Shown in pieces: positions 54,395 to 62,755 of a DNA stretch of 64,000 nt (position 1 is its first letter; each line of letters opens with the position of its first letter). The notes beneath the pieces were generated by a model. It was not told where the DNA came from and did no database searches. It was given only the letters and a program-made list of their open reading frames with translations. The translations under genes were made by a program, and so were the position numbers. Source of the stretch: Kitasatospora sp. NBC_01246 (lineage in GTDB: Bacteria > Actinomycetota > Actinomycetes > Streptomycetales > Streptomycetaceae); assembly GCF_036226505.1 (NCBI RefSeq), contig NZ_CP108484.1:7287501-7351500 (forward strand). The letters run 5' to 3'.

Positions 54395-56122
54395 CTACCG
54401 CAGCGCGTCCTTGCGCAGGAACCGCTTCAGGCGTTGCCACGGCCAGGTGTTGATCACGTCCTCGGCGGTCAGCCAGGCCCGCTGCGCGGTGCCGACGCCG
54501 TACCTCGGGTACGCCAGCTGCGGGGTGGAGTGGGCGTCGCTGTCGATCGAGAAGCGGACCCCGTGGCGCTTCGCCCGCAGCACGTCCTCGTCGCGCAGGT
54601 CGAGGCGGTTCGGTGAGCTGTTGATCTCGATCGCGGTGCCGGTCCGGGCGGCGGCCCGGAACACGGCGTCGAGGTCGACGTCGATCGGCCCGCGCCGGCC
54701 GATCCGCCGGGTGGTGAGGTGGCCGATGACGTGCACGTGCGGGTTCTCGCAGGCGCGGATCAGCCGGCGGGTCTGGGCGGCGCGGTCGGCCCCGAAGTGC
54801 GAGTGGACGGAGGCGACGCAGACGTCGAAACCGGCCAGGAACTCGGCGGGCCAGTCCACGCCGCCGTCCGGGCCGATGTTCAGCTCGGTGCCGTGCAGCA
54901 GCCGCATCCGCCGGTGCCGGCCCGCCAGTTCGCGCAGTCGCTCGCGCTGGGCGAGCATCTTCTCGTCCGTCATCCGCTGCATCACCAGGTCCGGCGCGTG
55001 GTCGGTGACGGCGTAGTACGCGTAACCGCGGGCGGCCGCCGTGTCGATCATCTCCTCCAGGCTCGCCAGCCCGTCGGTGAGATCGGTGTGGGTGTGCAGG
55101 TCGCCGCGCAGGTCCGCCTCGGTGACCAGCACCGGGAGTTCGCCCTCCAGGGCTGCCTCGATCTCGCCGCGGTCCTCGCGCATCGGCGGCGCGATCCAGG
55201 GCAGCCCGAGCGCCGCGTAGACCTCCTCCTCGGTCGCCGAGACCACCTTGTCGCCGCTCTCCGCGTCGAACAGGCCGTACTCGGAGAGCTTGAGTCCGGC
55301 CCGGACGGCCATCGTGCGGAGCCTGATGTTGTGCGCCTTGGAGCCGGTGAAGTACACCAGCGCCGCTCCCCAGTCCTCCTCCGGCACCACCCGCAGGTCG
55401 ACCTGGAGCCCCTTGGCGGTGCGGACCGAGGTCTTGGTCGGCCCGCGGGCGATCACCTCGGCCACCGAGGGGAGTCCGGCGAGCGCGGCCATCAGCGGCG
55501 TGGAGTCCTCGGCGGTGGCGAGCACGTCGATGTCGCCGACCGTCTCGCGCATCCTGCGCAGCGAACCCGCGTACGCGCAGCGGGTGCAGCCCGGGACGGC
55601 CGCGATCGCGGCGACGATCTGCTCGGCCTGTTCGGTGGCCGCGTCGAGCAGCGTCCGCCCGCCGGCCTGCCGCATCAGCTCGATGCCGCGCAGGATCTGC
55701 TCGCCGCTGCGCTCGCCGAACCCGGCCACGGCGCTCAGCCGGTCCGCGCGGATGGCCTCGGCGAGCTGGTCGACGGAGGCGATGTCGAGGTCGCGGTAGA
55801 GGGCGAGCGCGCGTTTGGGCCCGACACCGGGAACGGCCGTCATGGCGCGGACCCCGGCCGGGATGGCCGCGCGCAGCGTCTCCAGCGCGTCCATCCGGCC
55901 GGTGGCGAGGTACTGGGCGATCTTGTCGGCGGTGGACTTCCCGACGCCGGGGATCTTCTGGAGGCCCTTGGCGTCCAGCCCGGCGATGTCCTCCGGGTGG
56001 CCGCCCACCGCACGGGCGGCCTTCTCGTAGGCGCGGGCCCGGAAGGCGTCCCCGCCGGTGATCGAGATCAGGTCGGCGTACTCCTGGAGCAGCTCCTGGA
56101 CCTGGTCGTTGAGCCGGGTCAT
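54395..56122 (-). CDS. polX: DNA polymerase/3'-5' exonuclease PolX
   Basis: 575 aa, normal length for bacterial PolX. The 8-kDa helix-hairpin-helix domain is at 1-110 (LQKIPGVGKSTADKIAQYL, MTAVPGVGPKRALALY); the polymerase palm carries GSLRRMRETVGDIDVL with its DxD pair and the third Asp in LQVDLRVV; the PHP exonuclease domain starts near 340 (DLHTHTDLTDG) with TDHAPD, GTELNI, ASVHSHF, INSSPNRLDLRD and SIDSDAHS as metal-binding loops. It fills gaps in base-excision repair or end joining. All active-site residues appear intact. Confidence 0.95.
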   Translation of the reverse strand: MTRLNDQVQELLQEYADLISITGGDAFRARAYEKAARAVGGHPEDIAGLDAKGLQKIPGVGKSTADKIAQYLATGRMDALETLRAAIPAGVRAMTAVPGVGPKRALALYRDLDIASVDQLAEAIRADRLSAVAGFGERSGEQILRGIELMRQAGGRTLLDAATEQAEQIVAAIAAVPGCTRCAYAGSLRRMRETVGDIDVLATAEDSTPLMAALAGLPSVAEVIARGPTKTSVRTAKGLQVDLRVVPEEDWGAALVYFTGSKAHNIRLRTMAVRAGLKLSEYGLFDAESGDKVVSATEEEVYAALGLPWIAPPMREDRGEIEAALEGELPVLVTEADLRGDLHTHTDLTDGLASLEEMIDTAAARGYAYYAVTDHAPDLVMQRMTDEKMLAQRERLRELAGRHRRMRLLHGTELNIGPDGGVDWPAEFLAGFDVCVASVHSHFGADRAAQTRRLIRACENPHVHVIGHLTTRRIGRRGPIDVDLDAVFRAAARTGTAIEINSSPNRLDLRDEDVLRAKRHGVRFSIDSDAHSTPQLAYPRYGVGTAQRAWLTAEDVINTWPWQRLKRFLRKDALR

Positions 56123-56441
56123 GGGGTCAGTCTAGGTTCGGCGGCCCGATCGGGCAGGGGGTGCGGCTCGGTGGCCTCGGGGCGTGCGGGCGCGCGTCGG
56201 GGCGTGCGGGCCGGGCCGGTGCGCTCGGGCGGCGCCGTGCGGGCGGTGGCGACCGGGCCCCCGTCGGTCGACGGGTTCGTTCCCGGTCGGTCGGCGGGGT
56301 ACTGTGCCCGGTTCGTGCCCGGGAGCCGGATTGTCACCCGTGCGGCCCGGGCGCAGGCTTGGCGGAGGACCCGGAGCGCGGCCGACTCCGGTCCGCCGTG
56401 CGGCCGGCGGCGACGATCGGTGAGGTACGAGGGGCAGGGCG

Positions 56442-57212
56442 ATGGCACGCGGGAAGCTCTGGGGCTATGTCGCGTCGGGCGCCCGGGCGCTCGGCGGGTT
56501 CGGTGCGTTCGGCGCCGCCGCCGGGGGCGGCCGGGGCGGTGGTCCGGGCGCGGGCGAGGACGGTACCGGGGAGAAGGCGGGGTTCGGACCGGACGGCTTC
56601 GGGCGGCCGCCGGCCGGGGTGATGGCCGGGCCCCGCGAACTCAGCAGCCCGGAGCTGGAGCGGCTGCGGTGGACGGACCGGGCGGAGGGGTGCGGTCCGC
56701 GGGCGCCGCACGTCCAGGTGGCCGACGTGGTCCAGCGGGTCCTGCGCGGGGGTGGCCGCGCGGGGCAGGTGGCGGTCCGAATACCGGCCGGCCTGCCGGT
56801 GGTGGTCGCGGACGCCCGGCGGCTGGAGTCGGCGCTGGCGGGGTTGGTCGATCACGCGATCAGGCGCAGCCCGTGGGGGGCCAGGGTGCTGGTGCGCGCC
56901 GATGTGGTGGACGCCGGTGCGGTGGACCCCGGTGTGCGGGACTTCGGTGGGCGGGACGTCCCGCGGGCGGGGGCCGGGGGTGCGGCGGGTGCCGGCGCGG
57001 GCCGGGCCCGGGTGGAGCTCAGGGTGGTGGACCGCGGGCAGAGCGAGCTGCCGGAGGCCCGGCAGTGGCTGCTCGCCGGCCTGCGCTCCGCCGGTGCGGC
57101 CGGCCCGGCGGTGGACGGCCTGGTCCGTGCGGCGGGCGGGCGGCTGGCGGTGGAGCAGACTCCGGGTGGCGGCCTCACCGTGGTGCTGGCCCTGTCGGTC
57201 GCCCGGGAGTGA
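56442..57212 (+). CDS. Histidine-kinase-type ATPase domain protein, degenerate KdpD-like
   Basis: 256 aa. It opens MARGKLWGYVASGARALGGF, resembling the start of KdpD (MARGKL-R-YLG) but without the Walker motif, sensor helices or H-box. From about residue 85 a HATPase-like domain can be followed: VQVADVVQRVLRGG, VRIPAGLPVVVADARRLESALAGLVDHAIRRSP (N-box region), VELRVVDRGQSELP where DRGPG should be, and LAVEQTPGGGLTVVLAL. The ATP-lid glycines are lost, so binding of ATP is doubtful. The frame is intact and codon use normal. Upstream, 56123-56441 holds no gene I can support. Confidence 0.6.
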   Translation: MARGKLWGYVASGARALGGFGAFGAAAGGGRGGGPGAGEDGTGEKAGFGPDGFGRPPAGVMAGPRELSSPELERLRWTDRAEGCGPRAPHVQVADVVQRVLRGGGRAGQVAVRIPAGLPVVVADARRLESALAGLVDHAIRRSPWGARVLVRADVVDAGAVDPGVRDFGGRDVPRAGAGGAAGAGAGRARVELRVVDRGQSELPEARQWLLAGLRSAGAAGPAVDGLVRAAGGRLAVEQTPGGGLTVVLALSVARE

Positions 57213-57272
57213 GACGGGGCTCTGCGGACGGGCCGTGACGGTCGGGCGGGGGCGCCGGAAGGCCAGCCGGGA

Positions 57273-57331
57273 GAACCGCAAAGACTTCTTCGCAAAAACC
57301 CTTTGCGAAGAAGTCTTTGCGGTTCTAGGCT
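57273..57331 (+). promoter_or_regulatory. ArsR-family operator: perfect 24-bp inverted repeat over a leaderless promoter
   Basis: Arms 57273-57296 and 57302-57325 (core GCAAAGACTTCTTCGCAAA) are perfectly complementary with a 5-nt centre. The 3' arm contains TTGCGA (57303-57308) as a -35 box; TAGGCT (57326-57331) follows after 17 nt as the -10 box; ATG 57338 is 6 nt further. Repressor on this site would block RNA polymerase completely. Confidence 0.85.
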
Positions 57332-57337
57332 GCTGCC

Positions 57338-58111
57338 ATGACCGAAGAGAAGCGGTGGCCGCACAGTCCCGACCCGCAGCGGGACGTGGTGCTCGATGCC
57401 AAGGGCCTGCGGGCGCTGGCCCATCCTGTCCGCGTGCAGCTGATCGGGCTGCTGCGCCGTGGCGGGCCGTCCACCGCGACCCGGCTGGCCGAGCAGATGG
57501 GGTTGACGTCGGGCGCGACGAGCTACCACCTGCGGCAGCTGGCGGCCGCGGGGTTCGTCGAGGAGGACTCCGAGCGCGGCAACGCCCGCGAGCGGTGGTG
57601 GCGGGCGGTCCACCAGCTCACCGTGTGGTCGGACATGGAGCTGGCGGACGAGGAGCCTGAGGCGGCCCTCGGCTACCTGCGGTCCATCGTCGCCGCGCAC
57701 ACGCTGCTCGCCCAGCGCGCGCTGAACGGGTACGAGACCATGCCGCGGGCCTGGCGCCACATCCTCAACCTCAGCGACATGGCGGTCCTGCTCACTCCCG
57801 AGGAGGCCCGCGCCATGACGGAGGAGCTGGCCGCCGTCGTCGGCCGCTACCGGCAGTTCGACGCGGCGGACGCCCCGGCCGGCGCCGAGCGGATCGGGGT
57901 GGTCCTCCAGGTGCTGCCCGAGCCCCGAGGGGGCGCCGATCAGGACGACGCCGGACAGGACGGCGGGGGCGCCGACCAGGACGACGCCGGACAGGACGGC
58001 GTCGATCAGGGCGGGGCCGAGCAGGACGGGGCCGGGCGCGGCGGCGGGGAGACGGCGCCTGCGGCGGGCGGGCCCGGGGGTTCGGTCGAGGACTCCGGGG
58101 GGCGGTCATGA
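57338..58111 (+). CDS. ArsR-type winged-helix regulator
   Basis: 257 aa. Helix-turn-helix at residues about 20-85 (LDAKGLRALAHPVRVQLIGLL, TATRLAEQMGLTSGATSYHLRQLAAAGFV) with SERGNARERWWRAV as the wing. A helical C-terminal region ends near 190, followed by a low-complexity acidic tail of about 65 residues with two exact copies of GGADQDDAGQDG. No obvious metal-binding Cys pair, so ligand sensing is more likely than metal sensing. ATGA overlap with the MFS gene; the leaderless, dyad-covered promoter suggests autoregulation. Confidence 0.88.
   Translation: MTEEKRWPHSPDPQRDVVLDAKGLRALAHPVRVQLIGLLRRGGPSTATRLAEQMGLTSGATSYHLRQLAAAGFVEEDSERGNARERWWRAVHQLTVWSDMELADEEPEAALGYLRSIVAAHTLLAQRALNGYETMPRAWRHILNLSDMAVLLTPEEARAMTEELAAVVGRYRQFDAADAPAGAERIGVVLQVLPEPRGGADQDDAGQDGGGADQDDAGQDGVDQGGAEQDGAGRGGGETAPAAGGPGGSVEDSGGRS
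57929..58000. repeat. Two 36-bp tandem repeats in the ArsR gene tail
   Basis: Two in-frame 36-bp units (57929-57964, 57965-58000) differ at one base and each encode GGADQDDAGQDG; a decayed third follows. Typical of replication slippage. Confidence 0.8.
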
Positions 58112-59583
58112 CCGGGTCCACCGCCGTCGAGGCGGTCGCCGCCCCGCGCAGCCTCCGGCCCCTGGTCGGCGTGCTGTCGGCGATGGCCGTCTCGCTCACC
58201 GGTACCCGGGTCTCGGCCATCGCCCTGCCCTGGTTCGTCCTCGCCACCACCGGCAGCGCCACCATGACCGGCGTGGTGGCCTTCGTCGAGATGACGCCGT
58301 ACGTGCTGGTCAAGGCGTTCACGGGCCCGGTGATCGACCGGCTGGGCCCGCGCGTCGTCTCCTGGACGACGGACACGGTGAGTGCCGTCGCGGCGGCCCT
58401 GGTGCCGCTGCTGCACGGGCTCGGCCTGCTGCCGTTCTGGCTGCTGCTGGTCCTGGTCGCGACGGTCGGCGCGGTGCGCGGCCCGGGGGACTTGGCCAAG
58501 GAGGTGATGGTCCCCGAGGCGGCCGACCACGCCCGGGTGCCGCTGGAGCGCGCCACCGGGCTGTCCGGGGTCACCGAGCGGCTGGCCTCGACGATCGGCC
58601 CGGCGGTGGGCGGCGGGCTGGTGGCGCTGCTCGGTCCGATGGCCGGTCTGACGCTGAACGCCGTCGCCTTCGGGCTGGGTGCGCTGGTCGTGCTGGTGGT
58701 GCTGCCCCGGGGGATGGGCCGGGGTGCCATCGCACCGGCCACCGCGAAGTCCGCGCGGGCCACCGATTCCGTCGAGTCCGCGCAGTCCGCGCGGGCCGCC
58801 GAGTCCGCGCAGCCGACGCGGGCCGACGAGCCGGCCGGCTACTGGCAGATGTTCCGGGAGGGCTTCACCTTCCTGCGCGGCGAGCCGCTGCTGCTCACCG
58901 TGATCGTCATGATCGCGGTGACCAACCTGCTGGACGCGGGCTTCATGACCGTCCTGGTACCGCTCTGGGCGCAGCAGTCCGGGGGTGGCCCCGCGGCCAT
59001 CGGGCTGACCGGCAGCGCCTGGGGGATCGCGGCGGTGACGGGGAGCCTGATAGCGGCGGCCGTCGCCCATCGGCTTCCGCGCCGGGTGGTGTTCTTCGCG
59101 GGCTTCCTGCTCTGCGGAGCACCGAGGTTCCTGGTCCTCGCCCTGGACGCGCCGATCGGTGTGGTGCTGGCGGTCTTCGCGGTGGGCGGCTTCGGTTCCG
59201 GCTTCCTCAACCCGATCCTCGGTGCGGTGACGTTCGAGCGGGTGCCGCGCCACCTGCTGGGCCGCGTCGGAGCCCTTGGCGACTCGCTGGCCTGGGCCGG
59301 CATCCCCCTCGGTGGCCTCCTCGCCGGCGCGGCCGTCGCCCTGTCCGGCCTGATACCCGTGCTGCTGGTGGGCGGTGGGCTGTACTTCGCCACCACCTCG
59401 CTGGCGGCCCTGCGGCCCGAGTGGCGGGAGATGGACCGCCTGCGGGGTAGCGGGCCGGCGGCCGACCCCCGCGAGGCCGAACGGTCGGCGCCGCCGGTGT
59501 CGTCGCCGCCCGGTACCGCGGAGTCGGGAGTGGGGGCGGACCGGCACCTCCTCTCGGTGGCCGGGGCCAAGGCCGACGGCTGA
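58108..59583 (+). CDS. MFS efflux transporter (MFS_3 family)
   Basis: 491 aa, 12 transmembrane segments. SLTGTRVSAIALPWFVLATTG opens helix 1, and EMTPYVLVKAFTGPVIDRLGPR is motif A of the macrolide/tetracycline-type MFS_3 exporters. A cytoplasmic loop of about 35 Ala/Ser-rich residues (SARATDSVESAQSARAAESA) splits the two halves, and the C-terminal about 45 residues are polar. Coupled to the ArsR gene; together they form a regulated efflux operon. Confidence 0.88.
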   Translation: MTGSTAVEAVAAPRSLRPLVGVLSAMAVSLTGTRVSAIALPWFVLATTGSATMTGVVAFVEMTPYVLVKAFTGPVIDRLGPRVVSWTTDTVSAVAAALVPLLHGLGLLPFWLLLVLVATVGAVRGPGDLAKEVMVPEAADHARVPLERATGLSGVTERLASTIGPAVGGGLVALLGPMAGLTLNAVAFGLGALVVLVVLPRGMGRGAIAPATAKSARATDSVESAQSARAAESAQPTRADEPAGYWQMFREGFTFLRGEPLLLTVIVMIAVTNLLDAGFMTVLVPLWAQQSGGGPAAIGLTGSAWGIAAVTGSLIAAAVAHRLPRRVVFFAGFLLCGAPRFLVLALDAPIGVVLAVFAVGGFGSGFLNPILGAVTFERVPRHLLGRVGALGDSLAWAGIPLGGLLAGAAVALSGLIPVLLVGGGLYFATTSLAALRPEWREMDRLRGSGPAADPREAERSAPPVSSPPGTAESGVGADRHLLSVAGAKADG

Positions 59584-59659
59584 GTCGGGCGGGCCCGACG
59601 GCAGGCCGGCCGAGCGGTTCCGGCGGCCGCCGCCGGTCGTGCCGCGCGGTCGTGCCCTT

Positions 59660-59770
59660 GGTTCGGGCCGTCGGCTCGTGCCACGGGCTCGCGTCACCGG
59701 TTCGCGTCACCGGCTCGTGCTACCGGTTCGTGACGCCCGCTCGTGCCACCGGCTCGTGCCTCCGGCCGGT
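59660..59770. repeat. Imperfect tandem repeat in intergenic region
   Basis: Units close to CCGGCTCGTGCCA and CCGGTTCGCGTCA alternate about seven times between the MFS stop and the next gene (59584-59894). No promoter is evident in the repeat itself; the rest of this 311-bp gap contains nothing recognisable. Confidence 0.55.
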
Positions 59771-59894
59771 GACGGCAGGTGCCGGTCGGTCGGGGCGACG
59801 GCCTGCGGTGTGCGCCCTCCACGCTCGAAGCGCGCCCTTCGTGCTCCGTTCCGGCAGTGAACTGTCTGGGCGTCAACTGGACTGCTGACCTACC

Positions 59895-60887
59895 ATGTTG
59901 GTGGGCGAAGGACGGGGGTGCGGGGTGGCGAACGGGGGCTCGGGGTCCGGGCGGCGGCTGGAGGGCGTGATCGCCTGGGCGCTCAGGAACTCGGACGGTG
60001 TCGTCGCCTTCTGCGGCGCGCTGACCGTCGGGTTGCTCGACATGTTCGGGGGAGTGCTCGGTGACAACGTCGTGTCGGGTGCCACGCTCCTGGTGCTCGC
60101 CGCGGTGGTCTACGGGTCGCTGGCCGAGCGCAAGCGCCGGATCGCCGACATCCGGGAGGCCACGGCCGGCGCGCGGCAGGCGTTGGACAGTCTGACCTCG
60201 GTGCGCGAGCTGGCCGGTATGGATCTCGAACGGGCCCTGGAGGGAGCCCGGCAGGACACCGACCGGTGGGTCTTCAAGGGCGGCACCGGTACCTATCTGC
60301 GGGCCGTGACCCTGCCCGAGTGCGTGCGGGAGGCGCAGCGCAGGCGCCGTTCGCTCACCGTCAAGATCGATATCGTGCACCCGGGGGACGAGCGGGCCTG
60401 TGCCGCCTATTCGCGGTTCCGCGAGACGTTCAGCAGCCGGCGGGACTCCGTCGCGCAGGACGGCTGGAGCGTCGAGCGCACCCGCAAGGAGTCGTACGCC
60501 ACCGTGCTCGCCGCCTCGTGGTACCGGCAGCGGCTCGACACCCTGGAGATCGACGTCCACCTGTCGTCCGTCGTCCCGACGCTGCGCTTCGACCTCTCCG
60601 CGTCCTGTCTGATCATCACTCAGGACGATCCGCGGCGGGTCAGCCTCTACGTCGAGCGCGGGCGTCCGCTCTACGACTACTACGTCACCGAGCTGCACCA
60701 CTACCGGGAGCAGGCGCTCAAGCTCGACCTGCGGGACACCGAGCCGCTCAGCGAGGACCCCACCGTCGACGAGGCACGGCGGCTCTTCGAGCAGCTCGGC
60801 ATCCCCTTGCCGGCGGCGCTCTCGGACCGCGACGTCGGCGACATCATCGACAGGGCGCTGCACGCGGAGAACCCCTACCGCAGGTAG
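59895..60887 (+). CDS. Membrane-anchored protein of unknown fold
   Basis: 330 aa. Two hydrophobic segments near residues 35-75 (GVVAFCGALTVGLLDMFGGVL, VSGATLLVLAAVVYGSL) are followed by a basic helix and a soluble domain of about 230 residues with WVFKGGTGTYLRAVTLPECV, SLTVKIDIVHPGDERACAAY, LIITQDDPRRVSLYVERG and DYYVTELHHYREQAL. I do not recognise the fold; there is no HKD or kinase motif. The start could be ATG 59895, GTG 59901 or GTG 59924. It is first of three same-strand genes ending in an IMPase-family enzyme. Confidence 0.7.
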   Translation: MLVGEGRGCGVANGGSGSGRRLEGVIAWALRNSDGVVAFCGALTVGLLDMFGGVLGDNVVSGATLLVLAAVVYGSLAERKRRIADIREATAGARQALDSLTSVRELAGMDLERALEGARQDTDRWVFKGGTGTYLRAVTLPECVREAQRRRRSLTVKIDIVHPGDERACAAYSRFRETFSSRRDSVAQDGWSVERTRKESYATVLAASWYRQRLDTLEIDVHLSSVVPTLRFDLSASCLIITQDDPRRVSLYVERGRPLYDYYVTELHHYREQALKLDLRDTEPLSEDPTVDEARRLFEQLGIPLPAALSDRDVGDIIDRALHAENPYRR

Positions 60888-60906
60888 CCGCCGGAGGCGG
60901 GAGACG

Positions 60907-61758
60907 ATGGACCTCTTCACGAGACTCGACCGGGCCGCCGGGCGGACCGGGGCGGCGGCCGAACCGGGTGAGCCGGACAGACCGGCCGGCCAGGACAGCC
61001 GGGCCGGCCGGGGCAGCTGGGCAGGCCGGGGCAGCCGGGCAGATCAGCACAGCCGGGGTGGCCCGGGCGCGCCGTCCGAACCAGGCCTGCCCGAAGAACC
61101 GGGCGGGCTCGACGGGCTGGTCGGCGGGATCCTGGCGGAGATCGCCTCGGGCAGCAGACCCCTGCGCGCGGTGGCCCACCCGCTCGGCTTCTACTGCCTG
61201 CCGGTCCTGCGGGAGGGTGCGTGCGGGGTCTGCGTGCACGTCTTCGGGCCGGTCATGCCCGGTCTGCGCCGGGCGGCGCACCCGCCCCCGCAACCGGCGG
61301 CGCACCCGCCCGCGCCTCCGCCGGAGATCCACTGCCACAGCTGGGAGTTGAAGAGCAGCGTGCTCTACGGGCGGGTCGGCAACCTGAGGGTCCGGGTGCT
61401 GGACGAGCCGCGGCGGCCGACGCACCGCGCCTTCGAGGTGTACAGCCGCGCGGGTGCGGACGAGATCCGGCCGACCCCGCGACTGGTGCGCTGGGAGCCG
61501 GTGGTGGAGCAGCGCAGCGCGCGCGGAGAGACGTACACCCTGGCGGCCGGCGAGTTCCACACCACCCTCCTCACCGGGGCCGCGTCGGCGGCGACGGTGG
61601 TGCTGGGGCGGTCCGTGCCCGGATCGGTGGACGTCGTGCTGGGGCCCGTCGACGGTCCGGCCCGCCGGGTGGTGCGCCGGCTCTGCGACGCCGACCAGAC
61701 GGCTCGGATCGCCGGAGAGGCAGCGAGGAGGATCAGTGGACCCGATCAGGCAGCGTGA
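60907..61758 (+). CDS. Cupin-like protein of unknown function
   Basis: 283 aa from ATG 60907 with GGGAG 4 nt upstream. The first about 60 residues are low-complexity (PAGQDSRAGRGSWAGRGS). The rest reads as a cupin: EIHCHSWELKSSVLYGRVGN is the first metal motif (HxH then an xxGxxGN-like turn), and YTLAAGEFHTTLLTG supplies the second His. The family resembles the HxHPWDF small-molecule oxygenase/isomerase cupins. Overlaps the next gene by 23 bp. Confidence 0.65.
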   Translation: MDLFTRLDRAAGRTGAAAEPGEPDRPAGQDSRAGRGSWAGRGSRADQHSRGGPGAPSEPGLPEEPGGLDGLVGGILAEIASGSRPLRAVAHPLGFYCLPVLREGACGVCVHVFGPVMPGLRRAAHPPPQPAAHPPAPPPEIHCHSWELKSSVLYGRVGNLRVRVLDEPRRPTHRAFEVYSRAGADEIRPTPRLVRWEPVVEQRSARGETYTLAAGEFHTTLLTGAASAATVVLGRSVPGSVDVVLGPVDGPARRVVRRLCDADQTARIAGEAARRISGPDQAA

Positions 61759-62629
61759 CGGCGCCCCGGCGTTCCCGTTCGCGTTCGAGTGCCGTGTGGC
61801 GGTGCGGGCCGCCGAGGAGGCGGGGGCGCTGCTGAGCGCCCGGTTCCAGGACGCCTTCGGGGTCTGCACGAAGGGCGAGGACGGCGATGTGGTCACCGAA
61901 CTCGACCTCCAGGCCGAGGCCCTGCTGACCAGCCGGCTCGCGGAGTGCTTCCCGGGGGACCGGATCGTCGCCGAGGAGGGCGGTGCGACAGCGGGCGGTA
62001 CCGGCGGTGCGGCGTCGGGCCGCACCTGGCTGGTGGATCCGCTCGACGGCAGCAACAACGTGGTGATCGGGCTGCCGGCCTATGTGGTCGGCATCGCGCT
62101 CTGCGTGGACGAGGAGCCGGTCGTGGGGGTCGTGCACGACCCCGTGATCGGCCGGACGTGGTGGGCCGTCCACGGTGCCGGTGCCTTCGGCCCGCGGGGA
62201 CGGCTCTGCGGTACGGCGGGTGCGGCCCGTTCGGCGCGTGCGGTCGCCGCGGCCCGGCCGGTGCTCGCCTGGACCCAGGGGCACGGCATCGCGACCGACG
62301 ACCGGCTGCTCCGGGCGCTGAAGTCGGAGCTGGAGGCCGGCTCCCAGCGGCTGCTGCAGCTGTGGGCGCCGCTGCTGGCCTGGTCGATGCTGGCCCGGGG
62401 CGACATCGACGGCTTCGTCGGCTATCTGCCGGAGGAGATCGACCTGCCGGCCGGGTACCTGCTCGCGGCGGAGGCGGGTGTGGTGGTCCGCGGGTTGGAC
62501 GGCGGCCGGTTCAGCGGGCGGATCGGCCGGCCGGACACCGCGCGGAGCTTCGTCGCGGGCCGACCGGAGGCGCTGCCCTATCTGCTGGACCTGGTGGCCC
62601 GGGCCGCCTCGGCCGCCGGGCACGGCTGA
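61736..62629 (+). CDS. Inositol monophosphatase/CysQ-family phosphatase
   Basis: 297 aa from GTG 61736 (GAGGAGG upstream). The lithium-sensitive phosphatase motifs are complete: KGEDGDVVTELD, VAEEGG (E80/E81), WLVDPLDGSNNVV (D101, D104) and EEIDLPAGYLLAAEAG (the third metal Asp). Possible substrates are inositol phosphates, histidinol phosphate or 3'-phosphonucleotides; the residues that would discriminate cannot be judged by eye. The cupin-like partner and membrane protein upstream suggest a dedicated pathway or signalling role. Confidence 0.85.
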   Translation: MDPIRQRDGAPAFPFAFECRVAVRAAEEAGALLSARFQDAFGVCTKGEDGDVVTELDLQAEALLTSRLAECFPGDRIVAEEGGATAGGTGGAASGRTWLVDPLDGSNNVVIGLPAYVVGIALCVDEEPVVGVVHDPVIGRTWWAVHGAGAFGPRGRLCGTAGAARSARAVAAARPVLAWTQGHGIATDDRLLRALKSELEAGSQRLLQLWAPLLAWSMLARGDIDGFVGYLPEEIDLPAGYLLAAEAGVVVRGLDGGRFSGRIGRPDTARSFVAGRPEALPYLLDLVARAASAAGHG

Positions 62630-62714
62630 GGCAACGGGCAGCGGAGTCGAGTCTCCCCGCCCCGTGCACCTCCGGGCCACCACCGGCCATCCCCGGCCAC
62701 CTCCGGCCACCGTC

Positions 62715-62755
62715 GTCACGCCGCTACGCCGTCACGCCGCTACGCCGTCACGACG
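62715..62755. repeat. 16-bp tandem repeat
   Basis: GTCACGCCGCTACGCC occurs twice exactly (62715-62730, 62731-62746) plus a partial third copy, overlapping the 3' end of the convergent transporter gene. Just before it, CACCTCCGGCCAC-type units also repeat. Confidence 0.75.

Noticed and set aside
56123..56448. 109-codon minus-strand frame upstream of polX
   Set aside because: Pro/Arg/Thr-rich composition, no ribosome-binding site and no recognisable family; likely non-coding.
54719..57238. 839-codon plus-strand frame across polX and the KdpD-like gene
   Set aside because: Antisense to polX, whose catalytic motifs are all intact; no domain in the long frame.
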